Of a DNA stretch of 64,000 nt, positions 47,194-58,450 are shown piece by piece. Source of the stretch: Pestalotiopsis fici W106-1 (lineage: Eukaryota; Ascomycota; Sordariomycetes; Amphisphaeriales; Sporocadaceae); the NCBI RefSeq assembly GCF_000516985.1, contig NW_006917098.1, forward strand, positions 930,001-994,000. The letters run 5' to 3'. The notes under the pieces were generated by a model that searched no databases, was not told the origin of the DNA, and saw only the letters and a program-made list of their open reading frames with translations. The first letter of the stretch is position 1. Every line of letters starts with the position of its first letter. Made by a program: the position numbers and the translations under genes.

Positions 47194-48045
47194 TTAGTCA
47201 TGGGTTCCTCGGGAATAGTCGAAGCTACAGGGTCGAACATGTCCCAGATGCCCATGCTTCTCGACGTTCTGGTTCCCGCACTTGCAGAAGTAAAACTCCA
47301 ACATTTGGCGTCGGGTACAGTTGCGGACATGGCGCACATGGTTGTCCTTGCGGGAGTCCATCTTTCCGCATCTGCAGAAGTAGAATGGATCGCATAGATC
47401 TTTGTGGACGGACCGGTAATGACGACGCAGGTTATCCTTGGTGGTAACGACTTGGAGACATGCGTCGCATTGGAAACCCTGTTGCTGATCATCAGCCCTC
47501 GGTGGCGCATGCTGGAATGGACAGATCGTGGGCGCCAGTATAGAAGATAATGACCGTTGACAACCCTGGCTTGGCGCCAACTTGTCTTGGGCCGACTTTG
47601 GAGATGTGTTCAGGACATCGTGGCCGGGGCGGCATGTTTGAACAAACATAATAACAAACTTATCCCGAAATGTGCGAAGGCCTGGAGGGAAAGCAGTACC
47701 GAATGCGATCACTGAGCTTCTATTGTCGATAGTATGGCTTCTGCTTCGCAACGACCGTGTTGTGCCATGGAACGGGGCTTGGGGGCGTCCCTGCCCAATG
47801 GGAAAGTCAACAGTGGACATGTCGCCGGCCGAAGGGGAGTAACCCAACACTGCGTCACCACTAGGGCCCTGGGCTGCAGTGTGAGGCTGCTTGAGCTGGT
47901 CCGAGGGTCTATCAGAGGATGGATGAAGGAGGTGGGAACTGGAGATGAGGATATTAGGATTGGTGCATGACATTAAACGTGGGTGTCCGGTCAACGCTAG
48001 AATGGGGGACGAGGGCTGGTGGTTCAATGAGAGCAAAAGAGACAT
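47194..48045 (-). CDS. C2H2-type zinc-finger protein, possible cluster regulator
   Basis: Start taken at MSLLLSLNHQPSSP (48045) because a TATAAA element lies about 85 bp upstream inside the longer open frame; the first ATG of that frame is at 48162. This gives 283 residues. The first 190 are Ser/Pro-rich and poorly structured. The C-terminal 90 carry one classical finger (QCDACLQVVTTKDNLRRHYR, then SVH) and two very similar atypical ones: FYFCRCGKMDSRKDNHVRHV with RNC, and FYFCKCGNQNVEKHGHLGHV with RPC. These two have C-x-C, H-x2-H and a trailing Cys. Such an arrangement is seen in fungal C2H2 regulators. It is 1.0 kb from the PKS and convergent, so cluster control is possible but unproven. 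A short intron within the linker cannot be excluded. Confidence 0.72.
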   Translation of the reverse strand: MSLLLSLNHQPSSPILALTGHPRLMSCTNPNILISSSHLLHPSSDRPSDQLKQPHTAAQGPSGDAVLGYSPSAGDMSTVDFPIGQGRPQAPFHGTTRSLRSRSHTIDNRSSVIAFGTAFPPGLRTFRDKFVIMFVQTCRPGHDVLNTSPKSAQDKLAPSQGCQRSLSSILAPTICPFQHAPPRADDQQQGFQCDACLQVVTTKDNLRRHYRSVHKDLCDPFYFCRCGKMDSRKDNHVRHVRNCTRRQMLEFYFCKCGNQNVEKHGHLGHVRPCSFDYSRGTHD

Positions 48046-48129
48046 TTTCTTCGTACGTGCTTGGGAGCTGGTCTTCAGAATGGCTTGTAGTATGAAGAGG
48101 AAAATTAACTGCAATGGGACCGACCCTAC

Positions 48130-48135
48130 TTTATA
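48130..48135 (-). promoter_or_regulatory. TATA box of the zinc-finger gene
   Basis: On the minus strand the sequence reads TATAAAG, about 85 bp before the ATG at 48045. It supports that start over the upstream ATG at 48162, which would place the TATA within coding sequence. Confidence 0.4.
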
Positions 48136-48502
48136 GACTTGGTCGACTTCTGTTGGCACCATGATAAGTATCCAGGTTGAGTCTCCTTGATTCGCAAGAT
48201 CGAGTTATGATGCCTCGGCTGGCACAGCTAGAGGTAGTAGGGATGTAGGTGAGACAGAAACTTGCTTTCATAAAGAGACTTCCTTACCTAACGTTCGTTC
48301 TCAATGAGAACTTGCATTGTGACCGACATGGAATTGTGCAGCCGGGGTCGGTGTGAGGTCTCATTACATAGCTCCGCTTCGTCTCCCGGATCTGCATCCA
48401 ACATGGACGGTTCTGGGCGCAGCCATTTGGTCATGTTCAAAATCTTGGCGACATTGGGCCTTGCTTGCAAGACTCGAAGAATCATAGTCTGCCACGTCAG
48501 TA

Positions 48503-48532
48503 GAGGTTGAGGTTGAGGTTGAGGTTGAGGTT
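48503..48532. repeat. Hexanucleotide repeat (GAGGTT)5
   Basis: Five perfect copies of GAGGTT in tandem, followed by GACATG. No gene spans it. Confidence 0.95.
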
Positions 48533-49041
48533 GACATGAAATGAAATGCAGTGAGTGAGGAAGGATATACTCGGAATATTTGGCACGCCTGGTGGTATTC
48601 CATATATTTCAATTGCTTCTGTCGTTTGGCATTGGTGGGCAGAACTCGTAACGACCTGAACAGATTTGCAAATGCATAACCGTCAATACTAGACAAACAA
48701 AGTCCTAATCTTCATTGTAAGGACTCGGCAAGTGGCCCGATCAACTTCTTCACCATATCCCGACATATCAATCGCTTGGCATACATCGATGTGTCGGGGC
48801 ATGCAGCCAATCTGAATGTACTCATTGCTACAGGATACTGAATGGTTTCCACCTGCTCGTCCCTGTCCATGATCCCTGCCTTTCCGAGGGAAGTCGCATG
48901 GTACATGTGTATGCAATCCACAGTCTTTCCACTGCACCATTGGGAGGTCCGGGGTTACAGGTCTCCCAATCGGGAACCCTTGAATCTTATTGTACTCACT
49001 ACCACGTAAATAGCATCCTGTGAGATGAGCCCACCATTGCC

Positions 49042-49063
49042 AAAAAAAAAAAAAAAAAAAAAA
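49042..49063. repeat. Poly-A tract, 22 bp
   Basis: Uninterrupted run of 22 A residues between CATTGCC and CCGTGTC. Confidence 0.9.
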
Positions 49064-49378
49064 CCGTGTCGATGCGCTCGGAACCTTACAAAGGGTAACC
49101 TGCGGCCGATAGCTCTCCGAAACTGCACGGTGACGTCGTGCCGGATTGAGAGATTGTCTGCTTTCCACGCGCGCAGCAGAGAAACTGAATTCTTCGACTG
49201 CCTGACTACCATACAGATTGCACCAGAAAGTTTTCTCTTCTCTAAAAGCTACTCACCTCACCTCTTTTCTTCAAACATGATTCGCGAATCCCGTGGCGAA
49301 CGCCCTGCTAAGCAGCATCGTCGACATGTTGTGCTACATCTGGCTCGCCTACATAGTATGCGAGGCCTTTCCGGGCTG

Positions 49379-49478
49379 NNNNNNNNNNNNNNNNNNNNNN
49401 NNNNNNNNNNNNNNNNNNNNNNNNNNNNNNNNNNNNNNNNNNNNNNNNNNNNNNNNNNNNNNNNNNNNNNNNNNNNNN
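49379..49478. other. Assembly gap of 100 N
   Basis: Exactly 100 N characters, the usual placeholder for a scaffold gap of unknown size. Order and distance of the flanks depend on scaffolding. Confidence 1.
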
Positions 49479-50382
49479 ATATGGATCCAAAGCAGGGGGG
49501 GACTGCGTGGGAAACATACAATAGGTTAGCTTCTTCTTTCACTTATTAAAATACAGACCTACTGCAGTGTACCGTACCTACTTTACCTACTACTTTACCC
49601 AATCCCAGCCTGCCTACCCTACATCCCACGTACTTCACAAGTCTCGGCGTGGCGTTCGCGGCCAATCGGAATGCTTTTGAAGTCAGTTTTTACTTTACAT
49701 CCATGCAATCAATACTTCGCTCGAGTCCGAAAGACGACCTTTGCAAAAACAACCCACGCTTCTTGATGCAGGCTGTGGTTCTTGGTTTTTTTTTCTTGGA
49801 ATTCACAACTGGGTCTTGGCATAGGTATGTAGGTGGATGGACCCTCTGGCAACCCTTCGGGCTGTCTTCTGGGCTGTACTGGACCTTCTGGCTGTGTGAG
49901 CTGGGAACTTTACTGAATGTAGAATTGGCTACAGAACTGGCTGTTATACACCCCTCCTACCTTGAGTACCGGTTGATTAGCCGCATTGTCCGCCCACGGC
50001 GGGGAATTCATGTCAGCTTGTATGATACATTCGTGTAAATCATATGTGCAGTGGCGCGCGATGTATTGGATTTCGCCAACGTACATAGGTGAGTTAAGCT
50101 TAGTACATGATGTTCTGCACCGAGTGCTAGGCCGTGGTAAATAATCAAGGGTGTGTCGGCATTCAACCGATGAAGTCATTTGTTTTCGCTCAATTGAATC
50201 TCGACGTTTACGGTATAGGTACGCAGTATTAGGTCCCTTGTTCTCACAGCGCTAGCGCGGAGACAAAGGAAGGAAGGGAGGGGAGGGTATTTGCCATGCA
50301 AAATACGAATTGCAACATATCGATTACTAGTATGTATACTCTGGAGACCAAGAACTATAGTTACGGCAGCTCATGTCTTTTT

Positions 50383-50414
50383 CTTTTCTTTTTTTTTTAA
50401 TAAAAAAAGAAAAG
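50383..50414. repeat. AT-rich inverted repeat (hairpin)
   Basis: CTTTTC plus a T run on the left pairs with an A run plus GAAAAG on the right, 13 bp per arm with a 6-nt loop. Could be a chance homopolymer hairpin or a transcript end. Confidence 0.6.
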
Positions 50415-51170
50415 GTAGGTCGCGAAGTTGAATTCGTTTTAGCTTCTTCAAAAACTCCGGATATTTCACCTGGGTGGAAACAAGGAAGTGCATTTCGACC
50501 TAGAGAATGATGGCATCGAGGCGGAAGACCAGGCTCAACTATTATCCCCATACCCACCTCAATGTAAGCACTATTGAGTGGAGATGATAATTGGTGTCTT
50601 CTCCCGTGTGAGGAAGGTTCTGAGCCGATGACTGCCACAGCACACTGGTGTGGGTTGCCATCCAGTTTCGGTACACGTTCATTGCTCGCTTGACAAGGCA
50701 CGATGGCCCTTTATCTTGCGACTACAAGTAGAGGTCTATCGCCGACTATCATGAGTGCTGGATATGCCCCCCTCGAGGCTACTATTACACACTCTAAACT
50801 GTTGAATGCTTACTATGCTCATGCTTGACGACTACTTATTGGGGATAAGACAGACCCATCTGCCATGGATTCACGTCAGATTGTAGCCTTTTGGCCAGGG
50901 GTAAGAAATATTCAGCCTTGTTCGATGCGGGATTCTGCCTTACAGAGTACAGAGTACATATATATATCCACCCAATGCTGTCGTCTACTCGCCCACCGCC
51001 AAGGCAAATCAGACGCACACCCCAGTCTTGACGGTCTGTTGCTGATACTATGTACTGAATTTGATAAGGCTGATGTATGATGGCATGGCCTGCTGCATAC
51101 ACCACCAAAAGATTATCTTGTTTGCATCTCGGATAAACATACCTACCATAGGGGGAAAATCAGTAGCTAC

Positions 51171-51257
51171 ACAATGATTGTTTGCCACACAATGATTGTG
51201 TGATGAAGCAATTGTTGTAATACTACACAACCATTGTGTATAAAACAATCATTGTTT
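51171..51257. repeat. Cluster of four ACAATGATTGT-like palindromes
   Basis: Copies at 51171-51181 (ACAATGATTGT), 51186-51202 (CACACAATGATTGTGTG, a 17-bp palindrome about a central G), 51225-51239 (ACACAACCATTGTGT, imperfect) and 51243-51257 (AAACAATCATTGTTT, palindrome about a central C). They lie 240-330 bp beyond the 3' end of the phytase gene. Confidence 0.8.
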
Positions 51258-51500
51258 AGAACCACTATTCCCCGCTACGGTACCTAGTAACGAGATCAAA
51301 AAGCCAGTGGCATAAATGGGACCAAGTAGAAGCAAAACATAATTCCTAGCGAAGCTTATGGCAGTCAAGATTCATAACGCGTATCGAAGTTTAATTGTTG
51401 ATCTTGTGTATGAGAAATCAACATCATAATCGATTATTTTCATGATTGAGCCCTACATTTCCTTCCCTCTAACAATTAGCGGCAAATCACCGTCCTTGGA

Positions 51501-53842
51501 TCAAGATGACCTAGGGTCCCAATTCGGGTCAACCTCAGCAAGCAACTCCTCGCTCAGGATATCAGCAAGACTGACAATCTTAAAGCTAGCCTGCTCACTC
51601 GTCCCACCTTCGGCCAACTCATTCGCATCGTCGTGCGTGACAAAAATACCATAGGGAAAACCATCACCCAGGCTCGCGCCCACGGCCGTGATACCATCCG
51701 TATTGGACACGGCGTCGATGCCCTTGTCCTCGTTGGCCGCGACGGTAAACGTCAGGACATAATCATGTGGTGCTGCCCGTCGATAGACGTTATACGCGCT
51801 GACGCCCTGCTGGCTCACCAGGATGAAACCCTCGGTGGCTGAAGAGCCCTCGACCAGCGTCACGCCCTCGACGTCGGCCCACATGTGTCCATCGCTGCCA
51901 ACATGGTCGATCAGATATCCCTCATCCACAGTCTCGAAGTCTGCCTGGGGCTCGGCGCTGTAGCGCCAGAGACCAAACGGCTCCTCGCCGACCAGGAGCC
52001 AGCCATTAGCCTCGTCGGTCACGCAGCCCTCAACCTGGCCCCCCGATCCGCCCGTAAAGTTGCGCACGAGCACCGTTTGCAGCTCCGCCGACTCGGTGGA
52101 CCAAGTTAGCTCATACTGGAGGTACTCGGCCGTTTTGGCATTGACAAAGAGGTACTGCTGGCCCGTGAGTCGTGATCGGTAGGCGCAACTTCCGTAGACG
52201 TCGTAGTCGTCCTTGGTCGGTTGCGAGCCACCGGCGATATCGATCAGGGTACCATTGGACGTGATTTCGAACAAGCTAAGAAGGGTTTCTGTCAGTCAGT
52301 CATCACTTTTTAAGCAGCATGATATGGTGCTGATGACGATTCGTACCATAGAGTGTTGTCGTCTCGACAAGCTGCATACGCCAAGTCCACGGTCCGACTC
52401 CCAGCCTCAAATCCATAAATGACATCGACATTATCGGGTTCGCCAGCAGAAATCGTCTGCGCCGTTGTGCCATTCAGATGGAAGACGGCGAGTCCGGCAC
52501 CCTCCTCCGACTTGATCGTCGTAATGATCTTGGACTGCGACTTATCCGTGGGGTGGATCCAGACGGCTGGGTCGTCTCCATCTCCGCCAAATGCGTCTGT
52601 TTCCTCGGCCGCTGCGACAAGCTTGAAGGCGCAGTATAGACCACCCCAGCCGGTGGTGCAATCGCAGGTGTTGGCACCAATACATGATCCTTGTCCCGAG
52701 CAGTCCTCGCGACACGTGAATGAGGCACATGTATCGCCCGCATAACCCGCAAAGCACAGACAAGAGCCGTCTTCTTGATAGAAACCGTTTCTATTGCAAG
52801 CCTCAGTAATAGGTGATACAGGTTTGCACGGCTTGACGCGCGGATCATACGCCGTATTCAGTGTCAAGTTCAGGGCCTCAAAGGCCGTCTCCAGCGAGCT
52901 TGCACCGAAACCCTCACCAGCATCACTCTCCAAGGCGTAGGCAAGGGCACCGGCCGGGTATGCATCAGTCGCTGCCTGGTAGATGCTCAGCCCCTGGATC
53001 TCAATATCATCGTCACTGCTCAAAGTCAGTGTCCCGAGGAGGTTGAGACTCGTGTCGTAGACTTCCACTATGTCGGTTTGTGCGACAAGGAGGTAATCCG
53101 TCTCGAGGCTCACGTAAACGGTCAGGCCTGTAATATCATCGCTTGCTTTCCCAAGTATGGTAATCTCGGGTGTTGCTGTAGACTCGCTGGCGTTGAAAGT
53201 GTAGACTGTCGAATCGTCATCTCCGCTAAAGAAGACAAGCCCATCTACGGGTGAAACTGCGCACGAAGAAGCCTCAAATGCAGTCTCAAAGGTTTGAACC
53301 TCGACAAGCTCGAATTCATTTTCGTCTACAGCTCGTAGTAGAAACTGTACTCCCTGGCCTTTTCCAAAGAGGTACAAGTATTGCTCGCCGCTCACCGGGC
53401 TTCTCCAGGCACATACAACAGACCAAGCTCCAAGTACCTTTTTGAGGGAGTCGTCGACCACTTCCAACGTGCTGGCGTCAAAGAGACGCACAATAGAGTC
53501 GGGGTCCGCGACCGTGACCACCAGGTCGCGGTTCCCCACGCCGTAGACGGTAGTCAGAGCCTTGGTACGACCCGGCGTCTGGTGTGCGACAGCCGACAAG
53601 GTCCCGTTGCTCGACTCGGGATCGAGGGCCCAGGCGCGGATACCGCCGGACGCAGCACCCTTGTCGTTTCCAAGCAACAGCGGCACCGACGACGAGACAT
53701 CCGAGTAGTACACGGCGGACAAGTCTGAAGCCACCGAGTCCGCCGTCCGCGCCGAGATGAGCAGCTCGGCCTCTGGTGCGCCCAGAACGCCGCTCGAGGC
53801 AGCGAGCAAGATGGCGCTCAGGAACTTGGTGGCCGGTTTCAT
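51501..53842 (-). CDS. Secreted beta-propeller phytase with EGF-like modules, 756 aa
   Basis: Two exons, 53842-52347 and 52275-51501, join in frame over a 71-nt intron. MKPATKFLSAILLAASSGVL is a signal peptide. The first 330 residues form a propeller-like domain without the phytase hallmarks. A Cys-rich linker of two EGF-like modules follows (ACNRNGFYQEDGSCLCFAGY, then CSGQGSCIGANTCDC). The C-terminal domain is a beta-propeller phytase with DDPAVWIHP near residue 423, NVDVIYGF, YGSCAYRS, GQVEGCVTDE with GEEPFGLWRY, DVEGVTL and SNTDGITA, which carry the acidic calcium/phosphate ligands of the family. BPP enzymes remove phosphates from phytate outside the cell, needing calcium. A degenerate first propeller plus an active second one matches dual-domain BPPs. 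This class is best known from bacteria and is uncommon in fungi. Confidence 0.9.
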
Positions 53843-55257
53843 GATGAGCGCAATAAGTGCTCGGGAAAGGAAGATAATTCCGAGAAGGGCCGAGGCAAGC
53901 AGTACGATCGACCGATGAGGAACGTGGTCGCGTGGTCAGACATTGTGCTGTTGATGCCCTCGGGGGTGATCATTTATATACCTATGCATAGCAAGCACGC
54001 AGGTTCCACTGCAGGGAAGGCTGATGGTCTCCAAGAAATAGGGAAGCTACCATTGTGTAGCATGCAATTTGCCCAATATGTCTTGCGTACTATGCACAGC
54101 TGAGGGTAGTGTTAAGATTGAGTCGCAGGGGTGTAACCGAGAGCGTGCCGGAGTCGTGCGTTGCAGTTGGACGATCATGGCACTCTGCCAAGGCGCCGAG
54201 ACGCTATCACTCCCCATCAGTTCCCCGAACAAGCGGCACCTAGACGCGATTTTCTCGGTGACAACGGACCTCAATGGACTCGCAAGCACGTGGGCAGGAG
54301 AAAGTGCTTCTGCATGATGAAAAGCAGCCTGTTTGCGTCGACTTACGATGGAGATTAGTCTGCATTGTAGTTGGTCCGGGGACATGCAATTGTGCAGACA
54401 ACCGAATCAACATGTCAGGATGCACGAGCATAATGAAACTGCTTACTACTTCTACATCCTGCGAATAAGACGACAACACGAAGGATTTCCCCTTCGGCAT
54501 CTGTGCAGCTTGGGATTGTTCGGGATCAATGTCGCGGCCTTTCCATTGATTTGGCCTTGCAAAGATTCTAGTGGTGTCGTGGATGATGAGGCAGTCAATG
54601 TTGACGCACTTGTCTAAAGGAGCTTTCTGCTGCAGTCTACGACGAATGGAGAGTCGGAATGAATTAGCACTCGGAGGAGTAGCTCCAAAGGGGTGATGGG
54701 CTTGATTGATTGTAATATTTATTGAGTTTCGACTACCATTTTTTAGGCTATCGTTGGGTGATACAGAAGTCTTGCCTTGCCAGAGACACGGATATGCGTG
54801 AAGAGAAACCCTCGAGTGGCTTCGTACGATCGTGCCTGACTCAAGAATGAATGTCAGCCAGGATATCATGGCCTTTTCAAATCAACTGTGCGCACAGCGG
54901 TGCGGTGAGCATCGTAATATTGGTCGGCGGTTCGACGCAGTATGGGATCAGCTGGCTGAGCTGTTGCTTTTGCTTGATGACAATAGTTGCGAACGAGATC
55001 GAACCAGCACGAGTGGAGACGTGATGGTGGGCAACATCGATTGTATGATGGTAAATATCATGCATCGTGAAATCTGCGCATTTGTCTCTCGTCGTCCATT
55101 CCCGAAAGCTCGCGATGGTTGTAACCAGAGACACTTTATGTCTTGCCTGCTCGCTCAAATTTGTAGTGCTTGTTCGCGAGACCTGAATTCCCCATGAACT
55201 TCAAGTCCTGTATCTTCTGTTGTAGGGTATTTCATCTCGTGACCTGTCTAGATTTCC
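53843..55257. other. Intergenic, no gene seen
   Basis: Left part is the phytase promoter, right part the 3' flank of ELP3. A minus-strand frame of 209 codons at 54240-54869 has no recognisable domain and irregular composition; I treat it as chance. Confidence 0.55.
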
Positions 55258-56991
55258 TCAAGCTTCTTCTTGCTTGCGTCCGTCAAGCCATTTGCTCATA
55301 TAAGGACCATCAAGCCAGTAGCCGAGCTTCTTGTAGTAACTTCGAACACCTACTCCGCTGATGACGCTGATCTTTTCGCTACCATGCTCGTCTCTAGCGA
55401 TGCGCTCAGCTTCTTCCATGAGCAGAGTACCGAAGCCCTGGTGCTGGAATTTCTTGGGGTCACGAGCATGTACTGGCACAGCTGTGCCATATACGTGGAG
55501 CTCGCGCACCATACTGGTCTGTTGACCCGTAAGTTCCTCCCGATACGTGTACTTCTCGGTACACTTGCGCAGGCGCAACAGCGCTACCAAGATGTCCTGC
55601 TTCGGGTCTTCGTATGCTAGGAAGGTCTCCCATCCTCCATTAGCAGTGTAGTCGCGGCGGATGAGTTCAATCTGATTAGGTCTGATATTGTGCTTGACCT
55701 CGTTAATACCAACTTCGCGGGTTCGCACATCGCGACACGTGGTGCCAAAGTCCTTCATACGAGCTAGGGCGAGCTCTCTGAGGTTTCCGTTTTCGACACC
55801 TGATGTCACAAGGGGCATGGGAATATCTCTCTGCACACGGTAGATGCGAGTCCACGGTGGTACCAGAGCCAGGATTCTTGCCACGAGGTCTATCAGAGCA
55901 TTTGGCGTATAATTCTGATACCGTCCTGTGCGCCATAATTCATAGAGACCCGTACCACGAATGACCAGGGTTGGGTAAATTTTCAATCCGTCTGTTCGGA
56001 ACGCAGGGTTTTCAAAATATTCTTTGAACTGGTCGATATCGCGTTCCATACCCACATTGGGCAGGTCCGGCATCATGTGCGAGACCACCTTGTATCCAGC
56101 ATCCTTTGCCAGGCAGAAAGTTTCGGCGACAGACGCAACAGTGTGGCCTCGGTTTGAATCTCTTGCCACATCCTCGTACAGTGACTGCACGCCAATTTCG
56201 AGTCTCGTACAACCGTAGCGCAGCATATCTGACAGATGCGGTTGCAGGCAGTAGTCTGGCCTCGTCTCAATGGTGATGCCCACACATTTGCTGTTACTCA
56301 TCTCGCCCGCCTCCACCGCCTCATCAACATTGGTTGTTTGGTAGCCACTCAAAGCGTTATGTAGTTGAGCGATGAATTCTTCACGGTAAGACGGTGCCAA
56401 CGACATGAAAGTACCGCCCATGATAATGTATTCGACCTTGTCGACCGAGTGTCCCAAGGACTTCAACTGGTCCACGCGACCACGAGCTTGTTCAAAGGGG
56501 TCGTATCGGGCGCGAATAGCTCGCATCGACGTCGGCTCATATCCAGTGTATGACTGTGTGCTGTACTCGAAATCGGAATCGGGGCCACCAGGACAGTACA
56601 CGCAAATGTTTCCGGTGTAGGCGATGTGGGGGCAACGATGCGGCTTGCACATGACAGCCACGACGGCGATTCCAGAGGATGATCGGACCGGCTTGGCGAT
56701 CAGCTTTGGCAGGATGTATTTCTTATAGTGCTCGGGAACGGCGGCGATAATGGCCGTCAATGGCGGTAGACTGGCAAGCTTGTGCTTCCTGGCGAGCTTT
56801 GATCGCAGACTGTTGAGGTTGATGTCCTTCTTGGGCTTTTTCGGGTCCTTGGTCGATTCATAGTCTTCAATAAGAGCGCTCGCTACATCGGCACAGCAGC
56901 GAAGGAAGCGCTCGCTCTCCGGCGCAAGACCTGCATCCTTCTTCCGGATGGTGGTCGTCATGGTGGTTGTCGCCATGGCTTTGGTTGCCAA
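55258..56991 (-). CDS. ELP3: Elongator complex subunit ELP3
   Basis: Single exon of 577 residues, close to the 557 of yeast Elp3. The N-terminus has a short Met/Thr-rich lead, then [20 protein letters not shown]. The radical SAM domain shows the Elp3 cluster C-x9-C-x2-C at Cys120, Cys130 and Cys133 ([18 protein letters not shown]) and [42 protein letters not shown] and [14 protein letters not shown]. The C-terminal GNAT acetyltransferase domain has [20 protein letters not shown], then [15 protein letters not shown]. Elp3 is the catalytic subunit of Elongator, which modifies wobble uridine in tRNA (cm5U) in the cytoplasm, with reported histone acetylation. All key residues are intact. It is divergent from the E2 gene. 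Confidence 0.97.
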   Translation of the reverse strand: MATKAMATTTMTTTIRKKDAGLAPESERFLRCCADVASALIEDYESTKDPKKPKKDINLNSLRSKLARKHKLASLPPLTAIIAAVPEHYKKYILPKLIAKPVRSSSGIAVVAVMCKPHRCPHIAYTGNICVYCPGGPDSDFEYSTQSYTGYEPTSMRAIRARYDPFEQARGRVDQLKSLGHSVDKVEYIIMGGTFMSLAPSYREEFIAQLHNALSGYQTTNVDEAVEAGEMSNSKCVGITIETRPDYCLQPHLSDMLRYGCTRLEIGVQSLYEDVARDSNRGHTVASVAETFCLAKDAGYKVVSHMMPDLPNVGMERDIDQFKEYFENPAFRTDGLKIYPTLVIRGTGLYELWRTGRYQNYTPNALIDLVARILALVPPWTRIYRVQRDIPMPLVTSGVENGNLRELALARMKDFGTTCRDVRTREVGINEVKHNIRPNQIELIRRDYTANGGWETFLAYEDPKQDILVALLRLRKCTEKYTYREELTGQQTSMVRELHVYGTAVPVHARDPKKFQHQGFGTLLMEEAERIARDEHGSEKISVISGVGVRSYYKKLGYWLDGPYMSKWLDGRKQEEA

Positions 56992-58450
56992 TTGCTCGTC
57001 GACAGAACAAATCGCTCCTCTCGGTAGGATCCAAATCTAAATGAGATAGTATGTCCCTCTCTCTCTCCACACGGCAAAACCACAAGAGTCAAACATGAGC
57101 ATCAATGCGATCACCAAGAGGCGTGGTCGTTTTGTATGCTTGCATGCGCAGGCAGTCGAGAATTCTTGGTGGGGTCACTGGAAGCTACCAATCGATTGCG
57201 TCCTGTTTCGAGAAATTTTGGCGGAGAGGAAAAGGAAAATGCCGACGCGGGCGCTTTCCCCTCCACTCTTGCGCCAAACCTTACCTGCCTTGTGCTGCAT
57301 GCATACAATGTATGTATAGGCCAACCTGACAGAACGAATCTTCAAGTTCGTTTGGGCATTTAGCCAGTTGATTTCTACCAGTACAGACCTGTCTACGGTC
57401 ATAATTGACTAGTTTCATCTCCTTGAGCGTGTCATACTAAGCCATCGGAAATCAGCCCAGACCCTCGATGCATTTTTTCTCTATCCTATACCATATCTCT
57501 GACCCCAGTTAACTTTGATGGATGAATGTGCCTGAAGATATTACTCCTTCAGCACATTAAAGACACTGCATGTTAAAGTGCCTTGACGTGCGCATATGTG
57601 CGAAGCTCGAAAACCCTCAACCCACCAACATAGTTACTTGCGGCAAGGGATACGTAGATATTTCGGTTCGTTAGAAGAATGTCTCGTGTGCCAAGTACGA
57701 GGTTAGCAGAAAGACTTCTGCCATGGATAGCTGGAGTTGGAAATGTATGATTTGACCTAATATGTGTCGATCTAAAGTGCTGCTTCCTCAAAAATATGAA
57801 TCGCTTGAGAGATGTTCAAGTAGGTAGGCTCGTATTGCGAAATGCCTCCGAATACCTACCTACCTGTACATTAGGTAGATGGACAAGCTGGGCTGTGTGC
57901 TTGCCTGCCCGGTTGCTTGCACGCCTCGGCGGTGCTTGCTGCTTTTAATATTTCATGTTCGATGCTCGTCATCTAGAATCTCCCCGAACCCAGGAAGTGA
58001 CCAACCTGTTTTCTTTGTAGTTACTGTTTCGGAAAGATACGACACAGAATCAACCATTGTTCTTTTTCTTCTTCTTCATCGTCATCTTCTACATAGTAGT
58101 ACTGCTTTCTTCAATTTGCCCCGCCAGAGTGCATCTTCAACGCCGACGCCCTTGCCATCACTGCCATTTTCGGTGGAGCCTCGTTGGCCCAGACCCAGAC
58201 GACGCTACAGAACCACAGCCAGCCAGCGGGCAGCAAGTCTCAATTCCCCACCATAGCAGACAGACCCCTCCATCGGCGTGTGAGGGGAGTTCACGCGACG
58301 CTGCTGTGGACAGCCTCGTTTCATTTGCATCTTGAACGATCGATCCGAGGCGGCTGTTCTTGCACAATATTGACATCCTCTTTGACCCGACAGCTTCTAT
58401 CCCACGAATTCGACGATTTTACACAAGAGGGAACGGACGCTCTAGCACAC
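56992..58450. other. Shared divergent promoter region of ELP3 and the E2 gene
   Basis: 1.46 kb between divergent starts. CT-rich tract right before the ELP3 start, TACCTACCTACCT-type repeats near 57855, and CTTCTTCTT-rich sequence around 58060 in the E2 leader. No gene is seen. Confidence 0.6.

Larger units (their letters stand above)
48046..51500. other. Intergenic, 3.4 kb, repeats and an assembly gap
   Basis: No gene can be supported on either strand. It holds a hexanucleotide repeat, a 22-bp A run, a 100-N gap, an AT hairpin and a cluster of ACAATGATTGT palindromes, each listed separately. Any gene spanning the gap would be missed; the short frames crossing it are artefacts of the N block. 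Confidence 0.6.

Noticed and set aside
49025..49549. Open frames running through the N block
   Set aside because: They exist only because N codons are read as X; real sequence is unknown.
54240..54869. 209-codon minus-strand frame
   Set aside because: No recognisable domain, no signal peptide, irregular composition; chance in intergenic DNA is more likely.
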